Assembly: GCF_900142775.1 (NCBI RefSeq)
Contig: NZ_FRCC01000003.1
Location: forward strand, 248,001-312,000
DNA length: 64,000 nt
Direction of reading: 5' to 3'
From: Flavobacterium flevense
GTDB lineage: Bacteria > Bacteroidota > Bacteroidia > Flavobacteriales > Flavobacteriaceae
Positions 54,153-62,700 of this stretch are shown here, piece after piece. Position 1 is the first letter of the stretch. Each line of letters begins with the position of its first letter. Made by a program: the position numbers and the translations under genes. The notes under the pieces were generated by a model. That model was not told where the DNA came from, did no database searches, and saw only the letters and a list, made by a program, of their open reading frames with translations.

Positions 54153-54308
54153 AGTTGTATTTTTTAAAGTTTCATTTATTTACGAAAAATAAAGTGCTGC
54201 GGTTTTATAAATTACTAAAAAAAATCCTGTTATTTTAATTTTATTATAATATGCAAAATCTTACCCATTTTTAAAGTTCCAAATAAGAGAATTTCAAAAA
54301 ATATGCAG

Positions 54309-54316
54309 TATTTTTG
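54309..54316 (+). promoter_or_regulatory. Possible -7 element for the spermidine-synthase-like gene
   Basis: TATTTTTG fits TAnnTTTG and lies 17 bases before the ATG. Confidence 0.4.
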
Positions 54317-54333
54317 GTAAAAGCCCAGTTTTT

Positions 54334-54999
54334 ATGATCAAACGTTTATTAAGTTATTTTTATCCCGTAAAAATTTTTTCTCAAAAATCAGCTTTGAGTC
54401 AGACTTTAGAAATTACCTGGTCTAATGGCGATTTGGTTATGGATTCTTTAAATACTAATTATTCGTATGGAAGTTTGCAGCGTATTTTAAAATTAGGTTT
54501 AAAAAATATTGGTTTTGCCAAAATAAAGCAAATGCAGCATATTTTAGTTTTAGGAGTTGCAGGCGGAAGCGTCATCAAAACCCTGGTTGATGAAATTGAA
54601 TTTAAAGGAAAAATAACAGCTGTAGAAATTGATTCAGAAATTATAAAAATAGCGAATCGGTTTTTTAAGCTAAATGAAATTCCACAGCTCGAAATTGTGA
54701 TTGCCGATGCTTTTGAATTTGTTTTGAAAACTACCGAGAAGTATGATTTAATTATAGTCGATATTTTTCAGGATACCAAAATGCCAAACTTCCTTTTTGA
54801 ATCCTTTTTTATCGACCGGATTTGTTTGCTGTTAAAAAACAAAGGAAACATTCTTTTTAACACCATGCTTTTAAACGAAGCGGATAATCTTAGAAATAAA
54901 AAATTAATTGCCGATTTTAAAAAGCAGTCTTTCGCAATTAAAACTATTCCAAGGGTAGAACAGCACAATGAATTAATTATTATTGAAAAATTAATTTAA
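54334..54999 (+). CDS. Spermidine-synthase-like (SpeE fold) protein
   Basis: A 221-residue Rossmann-type protein of the spermidine synthase/methyltransferase superfamily. The motif I region is HILVLGVAGGSVIKTLVDE, followed by ITAVEIDSEIIKIANRFF (acidic residue of motif II) and IADAFEFV plus YDLIIVDIFQD. It is shorter than true SpeE (about 280 residues), lacks the N-terminal beta-domain, and the usual GGGDG is changed to GVAGGS. It may therefore be a methyltransferase or act on another substrate. The window also contains polyamine-type genes at 41-44 kb, but they are not linked to this one. Confidence 0.75.
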   Translation: MIKRLLSYFYPVKIFSQKSALSQTLEITWSNGDLVMDSLNTNYSYGSLQRILKLGLKNIGFAKIKQMQHILVLGVAGGSVIKTLVDEIEFKGKITAVEIDSEIIKIANRFFKLNEIPQLEIVIADAFEFVLKTTEKYDLIIVDIFQDTKMPNFLFESFFIDRICLLLKNKGNILFNTMLLNEADNLRNKKLIADFKKQSFAIKTIPRVEQHNELIIIEKLI

Positions 55000-55028
55000 A
55001 ACTTTTAGATACTTCAGTAAAAAATAAA

Positions 55029-55067
55029 GCCACGAATTCACTTATTTTCAATTCGTGAATTCGTGGC
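55029..55067. repeat. Perfect 13 bp hairpin GCCACGAATTCAC / GTGAATTCGTGGC
   Basis: The arms 55029-55041 and 55055-55067 pair perfectly around a 13-base loop. It lies between two convergent genes and has A/T runs at both sides, so it may serve as a bidirectional terminator. It resembles a dispersed flavobacterial repeat and the decayed copy at 11893-11988. Confidence 0.75.
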
Positions 55068-55086
55068 AAAAAAGTTTATTTCTTAA

Positions 55087-55812
55087 TTAAACTATTTTTC
55101 GGGCTTTGTCTAAATCTTCTTTGGTATCGATACCAATTCCGGCATGAGTAGTTTCGACCATTTTGATTTGTTTACCAAATTCCAAATAGCGCAATTGTTC
55201 TAATTTTTCCGAAGCTTCCAGGGATTTCATGGGTAAATGGTAAAAATCCAGCAAAGCCTGCTTTCTAAAAGCATATACCCCAATGTGTTTCATGTAACGT
55301 ACACCCACATTTTGCTCTCTGGGATACGGAATTACCGAACGTGAAAAATATAATGCAAAATTGTTTTGATTCACCACCACTTTTACATTATTAGGATTAT
55401 TGATTTCTTCCTCATCTTTGATTTCATACATCAACGAAGCCAAATCCACTTTTTTATCTAGGTCATTTTTAAAAACTTCGATTACTTCTTTTAAAGGTTC
55501 GGCATTGATAAATGGTTCGTCACCCTGAACATTGATTACAATATCCACATCCAGATTTTCTACCGCTTCAGCAATTCGGTCACTCCCCGATTCATGCTCC
55601 TTAATACTCATGATGGCTTTTCCGCCGTGAGCAACAATTTCGTCAAAAATCAAACTGGAATCGGTAACCACAAAAACATCATCAAACAAATTAGTGTTTA
55701 CTGCTGCCTGATAGGTTCTTAAAATGACTGTTTTTCCTCCAAGATCCTGCATTAATTTGGCATGAAATCGTGTTGAGGCGTAACGCGCGGGAATGACTGC
55801 TATTATTTTCAT
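55087..55812 (-). CDS. kdsB: 3-deoxy-manno-octulosonate cytidylyltransferase
   Basis: The ATG at 55812 ([16 protein letters not shown]) gives 241 residues; an upstream ORF start at 55848 is in-frame but adds non-family sequence. The enzyme activates Kdo as CMP-Kdo for lipopolysaccharide inner core. Family motifs: [24 protein letters not shown], the [10 protein letters not shown] nucleotide-binding region, [24 protein letters not shown] and [22 protein letters not shown]. Length matches KdsB (about 245-250). It supports the outer-membrane theme of the lipid A genes at 5-11 kb, though unlinked to them. Confidence 0.96.
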   Translation of the reverse strand: MKIIAVIPARYASTRFHAKLMQDLGGKTVILRTYQAAVNTNLFDDVFVVTDSSLIFDEIVAHGGKAIMSIKEHESGSDRIAEAVENLDVDIVINVQGDEPFINAEPLKEVIEVFKNDLDKKVDLASLMYEIKDEEEINNPNNVKVVVNQNNFALYFSRSVIPYPREQNVGVRYMKHIGVYAFRKQALLDFYHLPMKSLEASEKLEQLRYLEFGKQIKMVETTHAGIGIDTKEDLDKARKIV

Positions 55813-55845
55813 GTTTTGACTGTTTGCCACAAAGGCACTAAGGCG

Positions 55846-55853
55846 CAAAGATA
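55846..55853 (-). promoter_or_regulatory. Possible -7 element for kdsB
   Basis: The minus strand reads TATCTTTG (TAnnTTTG), 33 bases before the ATG at 55812. Part of a GCCACAAAGGCACTAAGGCGCAAAG type intergenic sequence. Confidence 0.45.
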
Positions 55854-55900
55854 TATTTTTTTAATTTTAAATTTAATTGAAATTAAATTGATAAATAAAT

Positions 55901-56206
<306 letters not shown>

Positions 56207-56247
56207 TTATTTAAATTGATTTTAAAAATTCTTTTTTTTTTTAAATT

Positions 56248-56373
56248 TCACTTCCATAAATCTTCAATAGATATAGTAGTACATTCGCCGCGCTTGTATT
56301 CTTCTCTTCCTTCCTCAACTGATTTTATAAAATCAGGATTGTAAATATCGTCATCTTTATTTATATCACTCAT
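56248..56373 (-). CDS. Small acidic ORF (41 aa), antitoxin-like tail, upstream of the GIY-YIG gene
   Basis: Reading the minus strand from the ATG at 56373 gives MSDINKDDDIYNPDFIKSVEEGREEY and a C-terminus KRGECTTISIEDLWK, 41 residues. An in-frame stop lies six codons upstream, so it is a separate reading. The pattern N/D-P-D/E-F-(x)6-8-EGxxxxxxGxxTxIxxEDLWK is like the tails of small Bacteroidetes antitoxin-type proteins (DUF2683-like), so I infer an antitoxin-like or partner role. It is on the same strand as the GIY-YIG gene. It is too short for standard gene finders. Confidence 0.6.
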   Translation of the reverse strand: MSDINKDDDIYNPDFIKSVEEGREEYKRGECTTISIEDLWK

Positions 56374-56433
56374 AAAATATCTTTTAATTTAGTAAAGATA
56401 GAAAAATCAACTCGTTTTTTAATTCAAAACGTC

Positions 56434-57264
56434 TTACACAATCTTCACCGAAGTCATACTCAAAGAACCTCCCAGTAATTTATCATTAAATAAACTCAAT
56501 TCTTCCTCTTTTTCTTTTAATCCCAAAGTATAAATTAAAGGCAAATAATGTTCCGGTGTAGGAATGGCCAGTTGCAAAGCCTGCCCTTGTTTTTCATAAT
56601 CAATTAAGGCTTGAAAATTTCCGTCTAATAAACAAGAATTTACTTTTTCTCTAGCTTCAATAGCCCAGTCAAAACCATAATTATCTACATTCATATTATA
56701 GAAATCGACCAATCGCAAGTTATGTACAATGTTTCCGCTGCCTATAATAAGGATTCCTTTATGCCGCAAAGCACTTAATTTTTGTGCCAATTCAAAATGA
56801 TATTGTGGTGATTTTGAATAATCAATACTCAACTGAATCACAGGAACATTAGCCTCAGGATATAAATGTTTAATTACACTCCAGGCACCATGATCTAATC
56901 CCCAGTGTTCGTCTAATTCAACTTCTGTGGGCAATAATAATTGTGAAGTTTCCACAGCCAGTTCCGGATTTCCTTTTGCAGGATATTCAACTGCGAATAA
57001 TTCTTTTGGAAATCCGCCAAAATCATGAATTGTTCTGGGCATTTCCATGGCAGTGACTTTGGTTCCTTTAGTAAACCAATGTGCCGAAATACACAAAATC
57101 GCATTCGGCTGAGGCAAGGTTTTTGCCATATTTCTAAAACCAGCGACAAACTGATTTTCTTCAATGGCATTCATTGGGCTTCCGTGTCCTAAAAACAGCA
57201 CCGGCATTTTATCGGTATTGGCAAAAGTGCCTGAAATTTTATGTAAATCGTTTAAATTATTCAT
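56434..57264 (-). CDS. DODA-type extradiol dioxygenase (YgiD/LigB family)
   Basis: The ATG at 57264 (MNNLNDLHKISG) gives 276 residues; an alternative ATG lies six codons earlier. The metal-binding site is typical of class III extradiol dioxygenases: PVLFLGHGSPMNAIEENQF (His), CISAHWFTKG (His), and DHGAWSVIKHLYP (His), with GSGNIVHNLRLVDF downstream. Family members cleave aromatic rings such as DOPA. Its physiological substrate is unknown. It lies upstream of the GIY-YIG pair and downstream of the NmrA-like gene, all on the minus strand. Confidence 0.9.
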   Translation of the reverse strand: MNNLNDLHKISGTFANTDKMPVLFLGHGSPMNAIEENQFVAGFRNMAKTLPQPNAILCISAHWFTKGTKVTAMEMPRTIHDFGGFPKELFAVEYPAKGNPELAVETSQLLLPTEVELDEHWGLDHGAWSVIKHLYPEANVPVIQLSIDYSKSPQYHFELAQKLSALRHKGILIIGSGNIVHNLRLVDFYNMNVDNYGFDWAIEAREKVNSCLLDGNFQALIDYEKQGQALQLAIPTPEHYLPLIYTLGLKEKEEELSLFNDKLLGGSLSMTSVKIV

Positions 57265-57376
57265 AGACCATGTTTTTACCATTAAGAAGATAAGATTCTT
57301 TAACTAACGCTTAATAAAACTTAACTTCTTAATGATCTTTAAATCTTTATAAATATAAAAATCTTTTCTTTTAAAA

Positions 57377-58255
57377 TTATTTTAGGTAGACCTCTTTTAA
57401 AAAATCGGCTAAAGTTTTGGGGTTTCTGCCTAATAATTTTTCCAAATCACTTGAATTTGTTTCAAACTCACCTTGTTCAATTGCTGCTCCAAAACCTGCA
57501 AACATTCCGATGTATTCTCCCGGAACTCCTGCATTTTTCAAGGTTTCGGCATATTCTTCTGAAATTGGATTTAAATAAGGGACTTCTTTATTAATAATTG
57601 TTCCTAAAATTTGAGCAACATCATTCATAGCATAATTCTCGATATTATTCATTGCATATTCTTTGTTTTCATGTCCCTCGGAACTTAAAACTATGGCTGC
57701 GGCTTCTGCCAAATCTGCTCTGGAAACATAAGCTGCTTTTCCTTCTCCGGCAGGAAAATAAATTCCGGATTCTAAAACTTGTTCTCCCAGAAACATAGGT
57801 AAAACATCCAGGTATAAATTATTTCTAAAAATAGTATACTTGATTCCGCTTGCTTTGATAGCATGGTCCGTAGCAATGTGTGATTGGGCTAAAAAGGCAA
57901 TTGGCGAAGTTTCCGTTTCGTTTTTACGTTCAAAACTGGTATACAAAATATGCTTCACTCCTGCTTCTTTTGCCGCTTTGACAGCATTTAATTGTTGGCT
58001 CGTTCTGTTAGCTAAATCAGTTCCGGATACCAATACTAACTTATCGATTCCTTGAAAAGCGTTCAATAATGAATCATAATTATCATAATCTCCAACTTTT
58101 ATATTAATTCCCTTTGCAGCCAAATCTTCTGCTTTTTTTTCGTCTCTGACTAATGCTGAAATATTTGCCGGAACAATTCCTTTTTTCAATAAAAAATCAA
58201 TTGTTAATTTTCCGAAATTTCCGGTAGCTCCGGTAACTAAAATAGTAGTATTCAT
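57377..58255 (-). CDS. NmrA-like NAD(P)-binding protein (quinone reductase-type)
   Basis: A 292-residue atypical short-chain dehydrogenase. The dinucleotide site is ILVTGATGNFGKLTIDFLL; further NmrA/YtfG markers are VSGTDLANRTSQQLNAVKAAKEAGVKHILYTSF and YFPAGEGKAAYVSRADLAEAAAIVLS. Related QorB/YtfG reduces quinones with NADPH; others sense redox state. It is divergently transcribed from an HxlR-type regulator, and this arrangement (HxlR plus NmrA or oxidoreductase) often means direct control in response to quinones or electrophiles. Substrate is unproven. Confidence 0.88.
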   Translation of the reverse strand: MNTTILVTGATGNFGKLTIDFLLKKGIVPANISALVRDEKKAEDLAAKGINIKVGDYDNYDSLLNAFQGIDKLVLVSGTDLANRTSQQLNAVKAAKEAGVKHILYTSFERKNETETSPIAFLAQSHIATDHAIKASGIKYTIFRNNLYLDVLPMFLGEQVLESGIYFPAGEGKAAYVSRADLAEAAAIVLSSEGHENKEYAMNNIENYAMNDVAQILGTIINKEVPYLNPISEEYAETLKNAGVPGEYIGMFAGFGAAIEQGEFETNSSDLEKLLGRNPKTLADFLKEVYLK

Positions 58256-58286
58256 TTTTTTCTAAATTTTATCATTAATAATCATT

Positions 58287-58339
58287 CAAAGATACTTACA
58301 TTTGCTATATAAAATATACTAACATACTAAAGTATACTA
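58287..58339. promoter_or_regulatory. Divergent control region of the NmrA-like and HxlR genes
   Basis: The minus strand shows -7 element TATCTTTG (58294-58287) for the NmrA-like gene. ATACTA occurs at 58316, 58324 and 58334, the last within the palindrome AGTATACT (58331-58338). These repeated words lie where the HxlR protein would be expected to bind. Confidence 0.5.
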
Positions 58340-58376
58340 CTATCCTTTTGTATAGTAACAACAAAATCAAACTCTT

Positions 58377-58739
58377 ATGAATAACATTGTTAGTTTTAAA
58401 GAAGCCAAAGCCTGCCCTATCCAGTTTGTTTTAGCTGTAAACGATACGCTGAATGTTATTAGTGGCAAATGGAAATTACCAATTATTGGTTCGCTTTTAT
58501 TCGAAAAAAAACGTTTTACAGATATTCAGCGTAATATCTCTAAAATCACGCCCCGAATGTTGTCCAAAGAGTTGAAGGATTTAGAAATGAACGGAATGGT
58601 AAAACGTACTGTTTATGACACTTCACCTATTACCGTTGAATATGAATTAACCGAATCAGGTAAATTACTGAGCGATGTGCTGGATAAAATGCTGGAATGG
58701 GGAATACAACACCGGGAAGCGGTACTTTCAGAAAAGTAA
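58377..58739 (+). CDS. HxlR-family winged-helix regulator
   Basis: A 120-residue HxlR-type winged-helix protein. Markers: CPIQFVLAVNDTLNVISGKWKLPIIGSLLFEKKRFTDIQRNISKITPRMLSKELKDLEMNGMVKRTVYDTSPITVEYELTESGK. The lone cysteine near the N-terminus (AKACPIQ) is at the place used for sensing electrophiles or quinones by some relatives (YodB/HypR type). It is divergent from the NmrA-like reductase gene with repeated ATACTA words between them, so it probably controls that gene and itself. Confidence 0.93.
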   Translation: MNNIVSFKEAKACPIQFVLAVNDTLNVISGKWKLPIIGSLLFEKKRFTDIQRNISKITPRMLSKELKDLEMNGMVKRTVYDTSPITVEYELTESGKLLSDVLDKMLEWGIQHREAVLSEK

Positions 58740-58745
58740 TTCATC

Positions 58746-59747
58746 TTATCTTCCGGTGTAATTAGGACAGCCAAAACACTTTTTGTCTAAATTAAACTGG
58801 TAAGTCAGCGAAAGTTCGTAGACACCACCTGTTCGACCTATCTTAGTTGTATTTGCATCATAAGAAAGTCCCAGTCTTAAATGGTCATATTGCAATCCGG
58901 TAAAGAAGTTTAATGACGTTAGCAAGTGTCCGTCTATTCCGTTTTTAGCAGGATTAGTAACGGCTGTAACACCAAAAAACATTTTTTCAAATAATATTGA
59001 AGTTCCTATATCCAGACGGTTGTAACGTCCTTGTTGCATGTAATTTGCTGTAGCAAACATTTTAGTGGCATACGGAAAAAATTGTACATCGATATAATCG
59101 GCTAAAAGAAATTCGTACCCGGAACTCAATGAGAAAAAGGTATTTAAAGGCACATTTCCATCTTTATTAAAAGCAATATTGGGTTTATTGAGGTGTTTCA
59201 CAGACAGACCTATCCATAAATCCTCCTTATTAAAAACCATCCCTGCTCCTATATCAAAAAAACCAACTTTATCATTCTTTAATGCCGGATCAATTGAAGT
59301 AGCATTATTAATTCCTGTTCGAATATTGATTTGGTCTTCCAATAATAAATTTTGAAATCCAAATGATTTTAATCCAAAACCAACTTCTATTGCGGGTCTA
59401 AAATCCCATTCGTCACTTATTTGCACACGGTAAGCATAGTTGGCATTGATTTGAGAAAAATTATAATTGGTTGCACTTTCCCGCTGACTTAAAAAACTGA
59501 CACCAATACCACTATTCATTTCGTCGCTCCAGGTATTTAAAAAAGCATAATCAGTATCGATTTTCAAATTTAAATCAGGCCATTGTTCTCTATGAATAAT
59601 TCCCAGATAGGTAGTCTCCATAAAACCTGTAAAACCGGGATTCAAAGTCTCTGGCACTAAAAAGTACTGCGTAAAAACAGGATCCTGGGCTTTTACATTC
59701 GAATAAAAGAAACACGAAATCAGGATAATAATTAATTTAATTCTCAT
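58746..59747 (-). CDS. PorP/SprF-family type IX secretion membrane protein
   Basis: A 333-residue outer membrane protein of the PorP/SprF family. A signal peptide (MRIKLIIILISCFFYSNVKA) precedes QDPVFTQYFLVPETLNPGFTGFM, the family hallmark. The rest is predicted beta-barrel strands with a C-terminal LSLTYQFNL. Members work with the type IX secretion system to export or anchor specific large adhesins and are usually encoded beside them. Here it starts 16 bases after a giant SprB-like gene, so it is likely the dedicated partner of that adhesin. Confidence 0.94.
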   Translation of the reverse strand: MRIKLIIILISCFFYSNVKAQDPVFTQYFLVPETLNPGFTGFMETTYLGIIHREQWPDLNLKIDTDYAFLNTWSDEMNSGIGVSFLSQRESATNYNFSQINANYAYRVQISDEWDFRPAIEVGFGLKSFGFQNLLLEDQINIRTGINNATSIDPALKNDKVGFFDIGAGMVFNKEDLWIGLSVKHLNKPNIAFNKDGNVPLNTFFSLSSGYEFLLADYIDVQFFPYATKMFATANYMQQGRYNRLDIGTSILFEKMFFGVTAVTNPAKNGIDGHLLTSLNFFTGLQYDHLRLGLSYDANTTKIGRTGGVYELSLTYQFNLDKKCFGCPNYTGR

Positions 59748-59763
59748 TTGTAATTCTATTCTT

Positions 59764-62700
59764 TTATTTTATTAATGTAACAGCTCCTTCTTCGGTAATG
59801 GTATGATTGTAAAAGGTTGTCCCTATTATTTTAAAATAATAATTTCCATTTTCGGCATCAGTATCTTTTACTTTTCCATTCCAGCCTTTTATGGTTTCTC
59901 CTGTTTCACTGTAAATTAAACTGCCCCAGGTGTCATAAATATGCAATGTAATCTGAGTGAGACCTAAAAACACAGGAGCAAAACTATCATTAGTACCATC
60001 ATTATTAGGAGTAAAAGCGGTAGGCATTACTAAGCTATATCCTTTTTCTACTTGAATAGTTTTAGAGAAAACATACTGACAACCAAAAGGATAAGTAACG
60101 GTTTGCTTAATAGTATAGGTTCCTGTTCTGGTATAAATATGAGAAGGATTTTGTTCATCAGAGAAATTACCGTCTCCAAAATCCCAGGCAATAGTAGTGA
60201 AATCTCCCGTAGCTGAATTGGTAAACAAAACAGGGTCAAATATGGAATATAAATTATAAACATCATTTCCATACGATTCGAAAGAAAAACCGGGATTTCC
60301 CAGTACCGGAGTATTTACATTGAAAGGCAAATCCTGTTTACAGCCAAAACTGTCTTCTACACTAAATACAATTAAACCATTATTTTTAGTGTTCATAATT
60401 TGGTTATTACTACCACTAATTACCCCGTCAGACCAGCTTAAAGTATAAGGCGGAATCCCTCCTTTTACATGTCCTACAAAGGTTTGTTTGACATATTTAG
60501 TATCACAATCATAATCCGTTATGGTTTCGACAGTGGGTGTTAATTGTTCAAATCGGGTAATTTTCCAGGATTCGGTAGCTTTACAACCATTCGCATCAGT
60601 GACATTCACAATGTAATTATCCGGAGGCAAATTGATTAAATCTTTTGTTTTTGCTCCATTAGACCAGGCATAAGTAAAAGGCGGTGTTCCTCCGGTAACA
60701 ATCAGATTAATTGCTCCGGTATTGGCATCATTACAACTCAACGGATTAGAAACATCTGCTTTTAATTCTATAGCTAAAGGTTCGTTTATAATAAAAGTAT
60801 CCTCAATTTTACATAGTTTTTTATCTGTAATAACTACAGAATATCTTCCCGGTCCAAGATTGTTTCGTTCCACTCCGGCTGTAGGATCATCACTCCATAC
60901 TAATTTTACAGGAGCTACTCCTCCTACTAAGTTTAATCGAATGTGACCGTCTTTAGCTCCAAAACAGCTAATTTGTTTTACATCTGGATGAATGGCAAAC
61001 TCAGGAACATTATCAATGGTAACCGGAAATACTTTTGGACAGCCTAAAGCATCTTCGATAGTAATAACATAAGTTCCCGCTGATAAATCGTTTTGGATTC
61101 TTCCCGAACCTAAATTACTCCATTTGATACTATAAGGTTCGCCTGAAGCAAATGGAACTCCGCCAGTAATATTTGTAATAGTAATGGATGCATTGGCATC
61201 ATCATAACAGGCAATTTCAGTTTTAGTGTACTCCAGTTTAATTTCGCTATTCTGAGTCAAAACAACATCCAGATTGTCCACACATCCTGAATTATCAGTT
61301 ACGCTTAAGCGATAAGTTCCTGCGTACAGATTGCGTAAATTTTTAGATGAACTTCTAAATCCGTTAGGACCAGTCCATGAATAGCTGTAATTAAATACAC
61401 CCGGACTTGTTTCTACAGCTCTGCCGCCAATTACAGCTACATCAATTTCTCCCGTAGCATAACCATAACAAAGAATATCTTTTTTTCCTGCCAGACTTAC
61501 TTCTAATAAAGGAGGATTGACAATCGTAAAACTTTTTTCGAGAATATCACAATTATTTACTTCGGTTATTGTGACCTGATAAACACCTTCGGCTAAATTT
61601 CGAAGATCTTTCGAAGAAGAAAATGGATTTCCGTCTTTGGTCCATACATACGTATAAGGTGTAGTTCCGCCACTTACATTCAGAATAATTTGTCCGTCAT
61701 TCAAATTATGACAGGAGATGTCTGTTTTAAAATCAGTAAAAGCAAATTTGCCCGGCTGATTCACGGTATAAGATCTTGAAAAAGGACAATTTCCGTTATC
61801 GGTAACGGTCAGATTATAAGTACCGGCTACTAAATTAGAAATATCCTCACTGGTACTTGTAAAACCATTAGGTCCTGTCCAGGAAAATTGATACGGAGCT
61901 CCTGTAGTAAAAGGGATACCTCCTGCTACGGTTATGTTAATAGCACCATCAGCTGCACCAAAACAAGTAGTATTCCTGATGACAGGATTTGGATTTATCA
62001 AAGGATCAACCGTAACGGTAATTGTAAAATTAGGTCCCGGACAACTTCCTGCCGTAGGTGAAACGGTGTAAGTAGCAGTCGCCCGATTGCTTGTATTGTT
62101 GACTAATGTCTGACTGATATTGGTTCTGGGAGTTAATTGTGCCGATGCACCACTAATTGCTCCCGCAGGAGAAATTACCGGTGTAGACCAGGTATAAGTA
62201 GTACCCGACGGAACGTTGTCTCCGGCTCCGCTTCTTGGGGTAACATTAAAAGTAGCACCACTACACATATTAACTGTTTTAGGAGCTATAATAGGGGACA
62301 AAACCGTATTTACAGAAAAATTTTGTGATGCGGAAACAGAACCACAACTATTAGTAACCGTAAAAGTTGCCGTGTAATTCCCGCTGCTTGTATAATTTAC
62401 AGGACCCGGATTTAAAGAAGCAGAAGTTGATGGTGTCCCTCCGGGAAAACTCCAGGAATAGGTCAACTCTGAACTTGGGGCACAATTTTCAATAATTTTT
62501 CCAACAGGATTAATAGTCGCCGAATTACAAAAATCAGAAATAGGCTCTAAAGTAATAACAGGTGGTTTTTTAACTTCGATTATTTTAGTTATTTCACGTT
62601 CTATACCACATGAATTGATGGTTCTTAATCGAAGGCGATACGTTCCAGAAACTGTAAAGTTAATTACAGGATCTTTAGAATTAGAGCTTGTTCCAGCTGT

